DNA of 64,000 bases from the NCBI GenBank assembly GCA_038211615.1, contig JBBQVL010000004.1, positions 46,714 to 110,713 on the forward strand, read 5' to 3'. How positions within the stretch are numbered: the first letter of the stretch is position 1; each line of letters opens with the position of its first letter. Of this stretch, positions 1 through 9,150 are shown in pieces. The translations under genes were made by a program, and so were the position numbers. The notes beneath the pieces were generated by a model. That model made no database searches and was not told where the DNA came from. It saw only the letters and a program-made list of their open reading frames with translations. This DNA comes from DASWJZ01 sp038211615. GTDB taxonomy: Bacteria > Pseudomonadota > Alphaproteobacteria > Rhizobiales > Afifellaceae.

Positions 1-474
1 CTGCCGTTCGTCGACGACCTGACGCAGCCGATGGTCATCATCCACTGCGTCAGCGAGGAGCAGCAACGGGAGGTTTTCGCGCATCCGCTCTGCATGCCGG
101 GCTCGGACGCGACGACGCTCGCGCCGGACGGGCCGCTCGCCGGGTCGATGTTTCATGGGGCGTACAGCTGGGCGGCGTGGTTCTGGCGCTTCATGGTACG
201 GGAGAAGCAGGCGCTGAAGCCGCAGGAAGCGGTGCATCGTCTTACCGGGCTGCCGGCGAGCACGCTCAACCTCAAGGACCGCGGCGTGCTGCGGCCCGGC
301 GCGCGCGCCGACATCGCGGTCTTCGATCCTGACAAATTCATGGAGCTCGCGACGACTTTCGAGCCGAACCAGCTTGCCTCCGGGATGCGGCATGTCATCG
401 TAAACGGCGTGCACAGCCTCCGCGACGGCGTGTTGACCGGCGAACGCGGCGGCGAAGTGATCCGGCGCCACTGA
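1..474 (+). CDS. D-aminoacylase-type amidohydrolase, C-terminal part (5' end outside window)
   Basis: The reading frame is open from the first base, so this is the last 157 residues of a longer protein. The tail has the features of the N-acyl-D-amino-acid deacylase / dihydroorotase-like amidohydrolase superfamily: a GSDA segment (the metal-site Asp of the barrel), then RGVLRPGARADIAVFDPD, the return to the small beta domain, and a closing VIVNGV segment. Enzymes of this family hydrolyse N-acyl-D-amino acids or related cyclic amides in the cytoplasm. The amidase starts about 20 bases downstream on the same strand, so the two are probably cotranscribed. The exact substrate cannot be told from the C-terminus; a hydantoinase/dihydropyrimidinase relative is the main alternative. 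Confidence 0.8.
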   Translation: MPFVDDLTQPMVIIHCVSEEQQREVFAHPLCMPGSDATTLAPDGPLAGSMFHGAYSWAAWFWRFMVREKQALKPQEAVHRLTGLPASTLNLKDRGVLRPGARADIAVFDPDKFMELATTFEPNQLASGMRHVIVNGVHSLRDGVLTGERGGEVIRRH

Positions 475-495
475 GGCGTGAAGGAAGGGGCCGAG

Positions 496-2031
496 ATGGA
501 GCATCGCCGACTGCTGGGAATGATCCGGCGCCCGACGCGCGAGCGCGTGCGTGAGCTCGCCGCGCTCGAGCATATCGAGCTCACCGATGACGAGGCGGCC
601 GACATGGAAGGCGCGGTCGACCGCGCGCTCGCGATGTTCGACACGCTCGACACGCTGCCGCAGCCGGACTTTCCCGTACGATACCGCGACCGCGATCCCG
701 GCCGGCGGCCGCGGCCGGAGGAGGACCCCTACAACGCCTTCATCCGCAAATGCCGCGTAACCGGGGCGGAGCAGGGGAAGCTGAAGGGAAAGACCGTCGG
801 CCTCAAGGACAACATCCGTCTCGCCGGCGTGCCGATGACCAACGGCTCGGCCCTCCTCGCGGACTACATGCCGACCGTCGATGCGATTGTGGCGGAGCGG
901 CTGCTCGACGCTGGCGCGACGATCGTCGGCAAGCTCAACATGGACGACTTCGCCTTCGCCGGCACCAGCGAGACAAGCGCTTTCGGCGTCATCCGCAATC
1001 CGGCGAACCCGGAATTCTCCGCCGGCGGATCTTCCGGCGGCTGCGGCGCGGCGGTCGCCAGCGGCGACGTCGATATTGCGCTCGCCGTCGATCAGGGCGG
1101 CAGCGCACGCATCCCGGCGGCATGGTGCGGCGTCGTGGCGCTGAAGCCGACGCACGGCCTCGTCCCGAGCCACGGCATCACCTACCTCGACCACACCGTC
1201 GATTTCATCAGTCCGACCGCCCGCACGGTCGCGGATGTCGCGCTCGCGATGGAGGTGATCGCGGGCGACGACGACCGCGATCCGCAATGGGTGCGCGGAC
1301 CGATCCGCGTCGAGGAGTACAGCAAGGCGCTTTCGACCGACGTGTCGGGCCTGAGAGTTGGCGTGCTTCAGGAGGGCAAGGTCGATGGGCTGCTCGAGGA
1401 GGACGTCGGCGCGCGCTTCGAGGAGGCCGTCGCGCTCTTCCGCAAGCTCGGGGCAAAGGTGGAGGCGGTCTCGTTCCCGACCTGGCTGCACGGGCAGGCG
1501 ATCTGGAACGGCTTTGCGGTGCACGCGATCTCGGTGATGATCGAGTCGAACCTTGAAGGCTACGGGCGCCTCGGCATCTGCGATGTCGGCTGGCAGCAGG
1601 CCTTCGGCGACGCCCGCCGGGCGCGCAGCGACATGCTGCCACCCTACCTGAAGATGCTGATGATCCTCGGCGGCTTCCTGCGCCGCGACCTTGGCAGCGT
1701 GTATTACAGCAAGGGGACGAACCTGCGCTTCAAGATGCGGCGCGACTTCGACCGGCTGTTCGACTCCTTTGACGTTATCCTTACGCCGACCGCGCCGAAG
1801 AAGGCGTTCCGGTTGATGGAGACCACGCCGGACATGGTCCAGATGGCGGACCGCGCAGCCGGTATGTGCCAGAACACCTATCCGACCAACGTCACCGGCA
1901 ATCCTTCGCTCAGCGTTCCTTGCGGGAGAGGCGAGAACGGCCTGCCCGTCGGCCTGCAGATCATCGGCCGGCACTTTAACGACGCGACGGTGCTGAAGGC
2001 GGGCCACGCCTTCGAGCAGGCCTTCGCGTAA
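496..2031 (+). CDS. Amidase (amidase signature family)
   Basis: 511 residues, the normal length for the amidase signature (AS) family, which hydrolyses carboxamides through a Ser-cisSer-Lys triad. All three residues are visible: Lys104 in GLKDNI, cis-Ser179 in AGGSSGG and the nucleophile Ser203 in DQGGSARIPA; the 24-residue gap between the serines matches the family. I chose the ATG at 496 because AAGGAAGGGG lies just upstream; a GTG at 478 is in frame but lacks a ribosome site. No signal peptide, so cytoplasmic. It follows the D-aminoacylase-like gene closely and precedes hydantoinase genes, which points to breakdown of amides or cyclic imides. A GatA role is unlikely because no gatB/gatC lies beside it. 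Confidence 0.9.
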   Translation: MEHRRLLGMIRRPTRERVRELAALEHIELTDDEAADMEGAVDRALAMFDTLDTLPQPDFPVRYRDRDPGRRPRPEEDPYNAFIRKCRVTGAEQGKLKGKTVGLKDNIRLAGVPMTNGSALLADYMPTVDAIVAERLLDAGATIVGKLNMDDFAFAGTSETSAFGVIRNPANPEFSAGGSSGGCGAAVASGDVDIALAVDQGGSARIPAAWCGVVALKPTHGLVPSHGITYLDHTVDFISPTARTVADVALAMEVIAGDDDRDPQWVRGPIRVEEYSKALSTDVSGLRVGVLQEGKVDGLLEEDVGARFEEAVALFRKLGAKVEAVSFPTWLHGQAIWNGFAVHAISVMIESNLEGYGRLGICDVGWQQAFGDARRARSDMLPPYLKMLMILGGFLRRDLGSVYYSKGTNLRFKMRRDFDRLFDSFDVILTPTAPKKAFRLMETTPDMVQMADRAAGMCQNTYPTNVTGNPSLSVPCGRGENGLPVGLQIIGRHFNDATVLKAGHAFEQAFA

Positions 2032-2106
2032 CCGCCAGGCGCAATATCAGGCCGCCTGGATCACGCCCCCCGCGCGACCGAAGCAGGATGGCGTGAAGAA
2101 GCTCCG

Positions 2107-2952
2107 CTACGCGACGTAGCTCGACGGCTCGCGGTCCTTCAGGAAGACCTGTCCGAGCCAGCTGCGGGCGCGTGCTTCGCCGAGGTCGCGCTCGATGTCG
2201 ATGTCGGCGATCGCGAGGCCCGGCCCTTCCGATTCCGCCACCACCTGTCCGCGCGGATCGACGATGCGGCTGTGTCCGTAGAAGCCGAGGCCCTTGCCAC
2301 CCGTGAGGTTAGCGGAGATCAGGAACACCTGATTTTCCAAGGCGCGGCAGCGTGTGAAAAGATCGTAGCCGCGCGTGAAGGTCGGTTCGACCGTGTTGCC
2401 CCAGGCGGTCGACATGGTGAGGATCTCGGCACCCTTCAGGCTGAGGCTGCGCGTCGATTCCGGGAAGACGAGATCGTAGCAGATGAGCAGGCCGATCCGG
2501 CCGGCGACCGAGTCGGCGACGACCCATTCGCCCCCGCGGTTCCACAGGCATTTCTCGACACCGCCCGTGTGCACCTTGCGGTAGGAGGCCAGCACGCCGC
2601 TTCCGTCGATCAGCACGCTGGTATTGTAGAGCCGGCTCGCCTCCCCAGGCGCATCGGATCTTTCGGTAAGGCCGACAACAACCTGCAGATCATGTTCGGC
2701 TGCCGCCGCGGCGATCCGCGCGGTGGCAGCGCCGGGCACGGTCTCCGCCGCGCGGATCTGATGCTCGTATTCATCGAGGTCCGGCTCGCCAAGCCGCAAC
2801 GGATAGCCCTGCACGGCGCACTCGGGGAATACGACAAGCCGCACCCCGCGTCTGGCGGCGTCCGCGATGGTGGCGCAGATCATATCGAGGTTGGCCTGCG
2901 TATCTCGCTGCACCTCGACGCAGGCTGCTGCGACCTTCACCGGCGTTCCCAA
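2107..2952 (-). CDS. Carbon-nitrogen hydrolase (nitrilase superfamily)
   Basis: About 281 residues with the nitrilase-superfamily triad: Glu44 in VVFPECAVQGY, Lys126 in YRKVHTGG and Cys158 in LLICYDLVFPES. Members hydrolyse amides, N-carbamoyl amines or nitriles; the residues do not decide which. The start is a judgement: TTG at 2952 is preceded, four bases away, by a strong AAGGAGGG (2957-2964) and gives the usual family N-terminus (PVKVAAACVEV). An ATG at 2985 and a TTG at 3033 are in frame but less convincing. It is transcribed away from the DadA/hydantoinase operon and shares the control region with it. An N-carbamoyl amino acid amidohydrolase acting after hydantoin ring opening would fit the context, but this is inference. 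Confidence 0.88.
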   Translation of the reverse strand: MGTPVKVAAACVEVQRDTQANLDMICATIADAARRGVRLVVFPECAVQGYPLRLGEPDLDEYEHQIRAAETVPGAATARIAAAAAEHDLQVVVGLTERSDAPGEASRLYNTSVLIDGSGVLASYRKVHTGGVEKCLWNRGGEWVVADSVAGRIGLLICYDLVFPESTRSLSLKGAEILTMSTAWGNTVEPTFTRGYDLFTRCRALENQVFLISANLTGGKGLGFYGHSRIVDPRGQVVAESEGPGLAIADIDIERDLGEARARSWLGQVFLKDREPSSYVA

Positions 2953-3057
2953 ATCGCCCTCCTTCACACGGCCGATGCCAAGCATCGGGACATCAGTGCA
3001 TCGGCGCAAGCGATCGCTCAAGAAAGCCGACAAATCGATTGCAAGCCAGCCGCATCC

Positions 3058-3100
3058 GTTGTCATATGCAAAGGATATACCAGGAATATATCGGTATTCA
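3058..3100. promoter_or_regulatory. Divergent control region with overlapping inverted repeats
   Basis: This AT-rich patch in GC-rich surroundings separates the nitrilase-type gene (minus) from the DadA-like gene (plus). It contains GATATA (3074-3079) and its inverted copy TATATC (3087-3092) with a 7-base spacer, and overlapping GAATA (3084-3088) / TATTC (3095-3099). Arms of this size are typical of GntR-family operators, and a GntR gene closes the adjacent operon. Binding is not proven and the arms are short. Confidence 0.35.
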
Positions 3101-3101
3101 A

Positions 3102-4361
3102 ATGGCGTTGCGGCGGGGGCGTGGACGTGTCGTCGTCATCGGTGCCGGGATCGTCGGGGTCGCGACGGCCGGCTGCCTCATCGATGACGATTGGGAAGTG
3201 ACGCTCGTCGCGCCCGAAGCGCCGGGCGAGGGCGGAGCGGGAATCGGCAGTGCCGGCCTTTTCGCCACGCAGACGGTGCAGCCGCTCGCCATGCCGGGAA
3301 TTGCCCGGCGCATCCCGCGGATGCTCTTCGACCGCGATGCCCCGCTCTCCATCCGCTGGTCCTACGCGGCGACATTGCTGCCGTGGTTCGTGCGCCTGCT
3401 GCGGGCGAGCACGCCGGGCGAGGTGGAGCGGCTGTCGCGCGCGCTGTCGGACATGCTTGCGACCGCGGTCGAGGCGTACGGGCCGTTGCTGGAAGCCGCC
3501 GGGGCCGAACGGCTGGTGCGGCGCGACGGTCTCGTCATGGTCTATCGCACCGCCGAGCAGGTCGAGTCCGCGCGCGCCGAGATCGATCTGCGCCGGCGGC
3601 GCGGCGTGGAGCTCGCGGAGATTTCGGGGAGCGAGCTGCGACGCCTCGTCCCGGCGATATCGAGCGAATACCGTTACGGCGTGCTCTATCCGAAGTGCGG
3701 CCACACCGTCGACCCGAAGGCGCTCGTCGTCGCGCTCTGGGAATCGGTCGAGCGTCGCGGCGGCACTTTCGTGAAGGCGGCGGTGGAGGGCTTTGAATCC
3801 AGAGGCTCCGCCGTCACCGCCGTGCGCACGAACTCAGGCACGCTCCCGGCCGACGCGATTGTGGTCGCCGCCGGCGCATGGAGCGCACCGCTCGCGCTTG
3901 CGCTCGGCTTTCGGGTGCCGCTCGAGGTGGAGCGCGGCTATCACGTGACGCTTGCCGCGCCGGGGATCGCGCTTCCTGTCCCGGTCATCGTGGCCGACGT
4001 GCGCTTCGCGGTGACGCCGATGACGATGGGGGTGCGGCTCGCCGGGACCATCGAGTTCGCCGGGATGCAGGCGCCGCCCGCGCCGCGCCGGCAGGACATG
4101 CTGGTACGGCTTGCCAGGCTCTGCTTCCCCGGCCTCAGCGCCGAACACCAGTCGCGGTGGATGGGCTTCCGTCCGTCGATGCCCGATTCGCTGCCCGTGA
4201 TCGGCAAGTCCCCCCGCCATTCCAATGCCTATTTTGGCTTCGGCCACGGGCATCTCGGCGTGACGCAGGGCGCGATGACCGGCCGCATCATCGCCGACCT
4301 CGCCGCCGGCCGGCGCCCTCCGATCGACGTCACACCCTTCAGCATCGAACGGTTTCACTAG
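3102..4361 (+). CDS. FAD-dependent oxidoreductase, DadA/glycine-oxidase-like
   Basis: 419 residues. The N-terminus has the FAD Rossmann motif VVVIGAGIVGVATAG with a following acidic strand, and the C-terminus has GFRPSMPDSLPVIG and FGHGHLGVTQG, the FAD-contacting end of DadA-type D-amino acid dehydrogenases and glycine/sarcosine oxidases. The expected reaction is oxidative deamination of an amino acid, passing electrons to FAD. Upstream in-frame codons exist to 3039, but the ATG at 3102 directly precedes the basic residues and the GAGIVG motif. The segment after the first motif, which reads SFGNAG in the second DadA-like protein of this window (54313-55539), is here GIGSAG, so the two are distant paralogues. 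HyuA follows after 13 bases. Confidence 0.85.
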   Translation: MALRRGRGRVVVIGAGIVGVATAGCLIDDDWEVTLVAPEAPGEGGAGIGSAGLFATQTVQPLAMPGIARRIPRMLFDRDAPLSIRWSYAATLLPWFVRLLRASTPGEVERLSRALSDMLATAVEAYGPLLEAAGAERLVRRDGLVMVYRTAEQVESARAEIDLRRRRGVELAEISGSELRRLVPAISSEYRYGVLYPKCGHTVDPKALVVALWESVERRGGTFVKAAVEGFESRGSAVTAVRTNSGTLPADAIVVAAGAWSAPLALALGFRVPLEVERGYHVTLAAPGIALPVPVIVADVRFAVTPMTMGVRLAGTIEFAGMQAPPAPRRQDMLVRLARLCFPGLSAEHQSRWMGFRPSMPDSLPVIGKSPRHSNAYFGFGHGHLGVTQGAMTGRIIADLAAGRRPPIDVTPFSIERFH

Positions 4362-4374
4362 GAGTTGCCGCCCT

Positions 4375-6474
4375 ATGCCGATCCGCCGGATTGCCGCCGA
4401 TGTCGGCGGAACGTTTACCGACATTGCGCTCCTCGATGACGAGGGGCGGCTCGCCACGTGCAAGCTGCCGTCCACCCCGGCCAACTTCGCCGACGCGGTG
4501 GTCGAGGGCGCGTTGCAGCTTCTCAGCGAAGTCGGCTCGCCGCCGGAGGCGATCGAGGCGCTGCTGCATGGCTCGACGGTCGCCACCAACCTGATCCTCG
4601 AGCACAAGGGCGCGAAGACCGCGCTGATCACCACGGAAGGCTTCCGCGACGTGCTCGAGCTGCGCCGCATCCGCGTGCCCAATCTTTACGAGCCGCTCTA
4701 CGTCAAGCCGGAGCCGCTGGTGCCGCGCCATCTCCGTCTGGAGGTCAGTGAGCGCATGCTTGCCGATGGCAGCGTGCTGAAGCCGCTCGACCTCGACAGC
4801 GTTCACACAGCGGTGGCGCGGCTCAGGGATCGCGGCATCGAGGCGATCGCCGTCTGCCTGCTCCATTCCTATGCCAATCCGGAGCACGAGCGGGCGGTCG
4901 GCGAGATCCTGCGGCGGGACATGCCGGAATGCTTCGTGTCGCTCTCCGTCGACGTGCTGCCGCAGAAGCGGGAATACGAGCGCACCAGCACCACCGTCAT
5001 CAATTCGTACATCGGGCCGCCGGTCGGCCGCTACGTCGAGGCGATGGTCAAGCAGATGCGCGGCTCCGGAATCGGAGGGCGGCTCATGATGATGCAATCG
5101 AACGGCGGCATCCTCGATGCGGATTCGGTCATTCGCGTGCCGGCCCAGGTGGTTGAGTGCGGCCCGGCGGCGGGCGTCATCGGCGCGGAGCATTTCGGAC
5201 GGCGCAACGGCTACCGGGACCTGATTACGCTCGACATGGGCGGCACCACGGCCAAGGCGTCCATCGTGGAGGACGGCGCGCTTGCCTACGCCGATGAATA
5301 CGAGGTGGGCGGCAGCTTCTCTTCGCGCAGCTTCCTCGCCGGCGGCGGGGGCTATGCGCTGAAGCTCCCGGTCGTCGACGTTCTGGAGATCGGCGCCGGG
5401 GGCGGCAGCATCGCGTGGCTCGACAAGGGCGGTTCGCTGAAGATCGGTCCGCAGAGCGCCGGCGCCGTGCCTGGACCCGCCTGCTACGGGAAGGGCAACC
5501 TCGCGCCGACCGTCACCGATGCGAACGTCGTTCTCGGCTACCTCAATCCCGCTGTGCTGGCCGGCGGAGCCGTACCTATCGAGGCGCGGCTCGCGCAAGA
5601 GGCGGTGGGGAAAATCGCGGCGGCGCTGAACTGCGATCTTCTCGCCGCGGCGCACGGCATCCATACGGTCGCGAACGCCAACATGATGCGGGTGGTCAAG
5701 GCGGTGACGACCTATCGGGGGCGCGACCCGCGCGACTTCTCGCTCTTTGCCTATGGCGGCAATGGTGGCGTGCATGCGGTCGACCTCGCGCGTGTCCTCA
5801 TGATCCGCAAGGTGGTCGTGCCGCCCGGCGCCGGGGTCTTCAGCGCCATCGGGCTGCTCTACTCGCGGCAGAGTTCCACCTGGACCCAGCCCTTCCCGCA
5901 CGTGGCGACGGCGTTTCCGCCCGAAGAGGCGGAGGCAAAGTTCGACATCATGACGCGGCGCATTGAGGAGGTGATGGGCGTCGACCGGGCGGACATCGAG
6001 TTCCGTCACGAGGCGGATGTGCGCTTCCTCGGCCAGGCCTTCGAGATCACCGTTCCATTCTCCGCCGCGCCCTATGACGCCGGGGCCGCCACGCGGCTGT
6101 CAGAGACCTTTGCGGCCGAGCACATGGCGCGCTACGGGCACGCCTTCGCCGGCCGCTTCCCCGTCGAGATCGTCAACCTCCGCCTGACTGGCACCCTGCG
6201 GGGCGAGGATCCCCCCGACCTCCGCATGCGGGCGCAGGCCGCGTCAGTTCTCTCCAGCCGCCCGGCCTATTTCGGTCCCGTCCACGGGACCGTCGACACG
6301 CCGGTCTTCGGCCGCGAACGGCTTGACGCGACTCCGAGGCAAGGGCCGATGATCATCGAGGAATACGAGGGCACGGCGGTCGTTCCGCCGGACTGCCTTG
6401 CCTCCCGCGACAGCTATGGCAACGTCGTCATCGAGCTGCCGGCCAGCGATTCCCCCAACGAGGCACGCCGATGA
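4375..6474 (+). CDS. hyuA: Hydantoinase/oxoprolinase subunit A
   Basis: 699 residues, the typical length of HyuA. This is the ATP-grasping half of ATP-dependent N-methylhydantoinase, 5-oxoprolinase and acetone carboxylase type enzymes, which open or carboxylate substrates at the cost of ATP. An ASKHA-type phosphate loop, DVGGTFTDIALLDD, is at residues 8-21, a second one, LDMGGTTAKAS, lies near residue 285, and GAGGGS follows near 345. AGGAG lies just before the ATG. The stop overlaps the hyuB start by four bases (ATGA), the usual sign of translational coupling in this pair. The absence of a small gamma subunit argues against acetone carboxylase and for a hydantoinase or oxoprolinase. Confidence 0.93.
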   Translation: MPIRRIAADVGGTFTDIALLDDEGRLATCKLPSTPANFADAVVEGALQLLSEVGSPPEAIEALLHGSTVATNLILEHKGAKTALITTEGFRDVLELRRIRVPNLYEPLYVKPEPLVPRHLRLEVSERMLADGSVLKPLDLDSVHTAVARLRDRGIEAIAVCLLHSYANPEHERAVGEILRRDMPECFVSLSVDVLPQKREYERTSTTVINSYIGPPVGRYVEAMVKQMRGSGIGGRLMMMQSNGGILDADSVIRVPAQVVECGPAAGVIGAEHFGRRNGYRDLITLDMGGTTAKASIVEDGALAYADEYEVGGSFSSRSFLAGGGGYALKLPVVDVLEIGAGGGSIAWLDKGGSLKIGPQSAGAVPGPACYGKGNLAPTVTDANVVLGYLNPAVLAGGAVPIEARLAQEAVGKIAAALNCDLLAAAHGIHTVANANMMRVVKAVTTYRGRDPRDFSLFAYGGNGGVHAVDLARVLMIRKVVVPPGAGVFSAIGLLYSRQSSTWTQPFPHVATAFPPEEAEAKFDIMTRRIEEVMGVDRADIEFRHEADVRFLGQAFEITVPFSAAPYDAGAATRLSETFAAEHMARYGHAFAGRFPVEIVNLRLTGTLRGEDPPDLRMRAQAASVLSSRPAYFGPVHGTVDTPVFGRERLDATPRQGPMIIEEYEGTAVVPPDCLASRDSYGNVVIELPASDSPNEARR

Positions 6475-8225
6475 CCGCCGCGATCGATCCCTTCCAGCTC
6501 GAAATCATCAAGAGCAGCTTCGACACGATCGCCGACGACATGGCGTTGACGCTGATGCGGACCGCGCATTCGGGCATTGTGCGCGACTCGCTCGACTTCT
6601 CGACGTCGATCTGCGACGCCGCCGGCCAACCGCTTGCGCAGGGCGTCTGCACGCCGATGCAACTCGGCAGCTTCTACGATGCGATGCGCAAGCTGCTCAG
6701 CCTCTATACCGGCCGCATCGAGCAGGGCGACGTCTTTATCTTCAACGATCCCTACGCGGCGGACGGCCAGCACCTTCCCGACATCTACATCACCTCCCCG
6801 GTCATGCACGAGGGCGCGCTCTGCGGCTGGAGCGTGACGGTCGCTCACCATTCCGATGTCGGCGGTATTGTCGCCGGCAGCAATGCGATCGGCGTTTCCG
6901 AGATCTTTCAGGAGGGGCTGCGCCTTCCGATCATCAAGCTGGTCGAGGCGGGACGTCCGAACGAGGCGCTGTGGGAGGTGATCCGCACCAATGTCCGCAC
7001 GCCGGACAAGGTCGAGGGCGACCTGCAGGCGCAGATCGCCGCCTGCACGAGCGGCGAGCGGGAGCTGATCGCGCTCTTCGCGCGCTACGGAACGGCGACC
7101 GTGCTTCGCTACGCCGATCATCTGCAGGATTATGCCGAGCGACTGACGCGCGCCGAACTCAGCGAAATCCCCGACGGGGTCTATGCCTTTACCGATCATC
7201 TCGACGGGCTCGGCGAGTGTCCCGAACCGATCGTGCTCAACGTCAAGGTCGTCGTGGAAGGTGACCACGTCACCGTCGACTGGACCGGCTCGTCGCCGCA
7301 GGTGAAAGGTGGCATCAACCCGTCATTTCCCTTCACCAAGGCTTGCGCCTACACGGCGCTTCGCTCGGTGATGCGCGCCGACGTCCCGAATTGCCACGGC
7401 TTCACGCGGCCTATCACGGTGGTGGCGCCGCTCGGCTCGATCATGAACCCGATGTTTCCCGCGCCCTCCGGAGCCCGCGGCATCACCGGTTTTCGCATGG
7501 TCGACTGTCTGATCGGAGCGCTGGCGCAGGCTGTTCCGGATCGTGTCATCGCCGATTCGAACGGCGGCTCGACGCTCCCCACCATCGCCGGCTATCGGGA
7601 CGGAAAGGCGTTCGTGTTCTGCGAGACCTTCATGGGGACCTGGGGCGGGGCCGCCTCGCATGACGGCCAGGAAGGCGTGCCGCACCTTGGAGCGAATCAG
7701 TCCAACGTTCCGATCGAAATGATCGAGGCGGACTATCCGTTGCGCATCGAGCGTTATGGGTTCCTTCCGGGCACCGCCGGGGCGGGCCGCCACCGGGGCG
7801 GCCTCGGCCTGGTGCGCGAATATCGCCTGCTGGCCGACGAGGCGATCCTGAACGTGCGGTCGGACAAGCGAAGCCATCCGCCGCACGGCCTCTACGGCGG
7901 CAATCCCGGAGCGCCGTCGTTCAACATCATTGTCCGGGATGGCGAGCGGAGGATCGTGCCGGTGCTGATGACGGAGGTCGAGCCGCTTCGGAAGGGCGAT
8001 CTCTACCGCCATGAAATGTCCGGTGGTGGTGGCTATGGCGACCCGCTCGAGCGCGACCCCCGGAAGGTGCTGTGGGATGTGATCGAAGAGAAGCTGAGCG
8101 TGGCGATGACGCGGACCGAATACGGCGTGGTTCTGAAGGAGCACGACAAGACCTTCGTGGTCGACGAGGCCGAGACCGAGGCGCTTCGCGCGAGGCTGCG
8201 TGCAGCCTTGCGGGCTGGAGCATGA
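6471..8225 (+). CDS. hyuB: Hydantoinase/oxoprolinase subunit B
   Basis: 584 residues, full length for HyuB, which contains the hydrolytic site of ATP-dependent hydantoinase and oxoprolinase complexes. Characteristic segments are FNDPYAADGQHLPDI (around residue 90), VAHHSDVGG, PSGARGITGFR and the C-terminal GAGRHRGGLG and EMSGGGGYGDPLERDP. The start overlaps the hyuA stop, and its own stop overlaps the start of the GntR gene by four bases, so hyuA, hyuB and the regulator are one transcript with the DadA-like gene. The set suggests uptake-independent degradation of a cyclic amide followed by oxidation of the released amino acid. Confidence 0.93.
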   Translation: MTAAIDPFQLEIIKSSFDTIADDMALTLMRTAHSGIVRDSLDFSTSICDAAGQPLAQGVCTPMQLGSFYDAMRKLLSLYTGRIEQGDVFIFNDPYAADGQHLPDIYITSPVMHEGALCGWSVTVAHHSDVGGIVAGSNAIGVSEIFQEGLRLPIIKLVEAGRPNEALWEVIRTNVRTPDKVEGDLQAQIAACTSGERELIALFARYGTATVLRYADHLQDYAERLTRAELSEIPDGVYAFTDHLDGLGECPEPIVLNVKVVVEGDHVTVDWTGSSPQVKGGINPSFPFTKACAYTALRSVMRADVPNCHGFTRPITVVAPLGSIMNPMFPAPSGARGITGFRMVDCLIGALAQAVPDRVIADSNGGSTLPTIAGYRDGKAFVFCETFMGTWGGAASHDGQEGVPHLGANQSNVPIEMIEADYPLRIERYGFLPGTAGAGRHRGGLGLVREYRLLADEAILNVRSDKRSHPPHGLYGGNPGAPSFNIIVRDGERRIVPVLMTEVEPLRKGDLYRHEMSGGGGYGDPLERDPRKVLWDVIEEKLSVAMTRTEYGVVLKEHDKTFVVDEAETEALRARLRAALRAGA

Positions 8226-8956
8226 AGCGACGACCTGCAACGCCGGCCGGGTCCGGAGCCGACAAGCAGCGCCCGTCGATGGTCGAAGAGGCCGCGACGG
8301 CGATCCGCAACAGGATCCTGGAACTGAGCCTGCCGCCCGGACGTCCCATCAGCAGCGCCTGGCTTGTCGATAACCTGAAACTCGGACGGACGCCCATTCG
8401 CGAAGCCGTCAACCGGCTTGCCGCGGAAGGTCTTGTGCATGTCGAGCCGAACCAGAGTATTCGCGTGCATCCGCTCGATCTTGACGAGATCAACCAGCTG
8501 ATCGAGGCGCTGCGCGTCGCGGAGCGCATCTCCGGTTTCTACTGCGACTTCGACGATGACGGCCTGCTCGACGACGTGGTGCGCATGCAGGGGGAACAGC
8601 GCAAGGCGGCGCGGGAGCACCGTTACCTCGAGGCGAGCTACTGGAACGCCTCGTTCCGCTCCCGCATAGCCGCCACCTCGCGCAACCACCATCTGATTGC
8701 GTTCCACCAGCGCACCACAAACCATGCGAGGCGGCTGAGCTGCCTTGTCTATGCGATGGAGGCAAGGGATGCCGCCCATTATCGGCGGCAGCTCAAGCTG
8801 CTGGAGAACATTCACGCCGGCCTCGGCGAGGCGATCGCATCGAGGGACCGCGAAAGGCTGATGAATGTGCTTGCCGAGCATGTGGCGATTCTCAGGACCC
8901 GGCTTGCATGGTCCCTGCGGTCGTCCGGCGTCGGCGAGTTGCCGCTGTCCGCGTGA
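8222..8956 (+). CDS. GntR-family transcriptional regulator (FCD subfamily)
   Basis: 244 residues from an ATG that overlaps the hyuB stop (ATGA); longer in-frame extensions run inside hyuB and are ignored. The winged helix-turn-helix is at about residues 20-85 (LPPGRPISSAWLVDNLKLGRTPIREAVNRLAAEGLV), followed by an all-helical ligand-binding FCD domain in which histidines and acidic residues could bind a metal. Regulators of this type usually repress nearby catabolic operons until the substrate or an intermediate binds. Being last gene of the DadA-hyuAB operon, it probably regulates that operon through the repeats at 3074-3099. Confidence 0.9.
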   Translation: MKRRPATPAGSGADKQRPSMVEEAATAIRNRILELSLPPGRPISSAWLVDNLKLGRTPIREAVNRLAAEGLVHVEPNQSIRVHPLDLDEINQLIEALRVAERISGFYCDFDDDGLLDDVVRMQGEQRKAAREHRYLEASYWNASFRSRIAATSRNHHLIAFHQRTTNHARRLSCLVYAMEARDAAHYRRQLKLLENIHAGLGEAIASRDRERLMNVLAEHVAILRTRLAWSLRSSGVGELPLSA

Positions 8957-9150
8957 GCGGTCGAGGCGCACGCCACGCGGTGCTCCAACATCAGCCGGGT
9001 GCCCGGCGTCCAGGTCGGCTCGATCGCGAGAGTTCTGTGAGCCAGGCTCCCGCCGCCAACGCGTAGCGCTCGTTGACGCAGGCCGGGCTCCGGCCGCTAG
9101 GCAACAGTGCCGCCAGTCTCCTATGCTCGCAGCGAGAGGAGCTTCTCCAG
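8957..9150. other. Intergenic, boundary between catabolic block and copper island
   Basis: These 194 bases separate the GntR gene from the SCO gene. I see no gene, no convincing terminator and no clear promoter apart from the ribosome site GAGAGGAG at 9134-9141 serving the SCO gene. Confidence 0.5.

Noticed and set aside
4339..6009. 556-residue open frame on the minus strand opposite hyuA
   Set aside because: It is a codon-structure mirror of hyuA: Arg/His/Asp-rich with no domain, typical of antisense frames in GC-rich genes.
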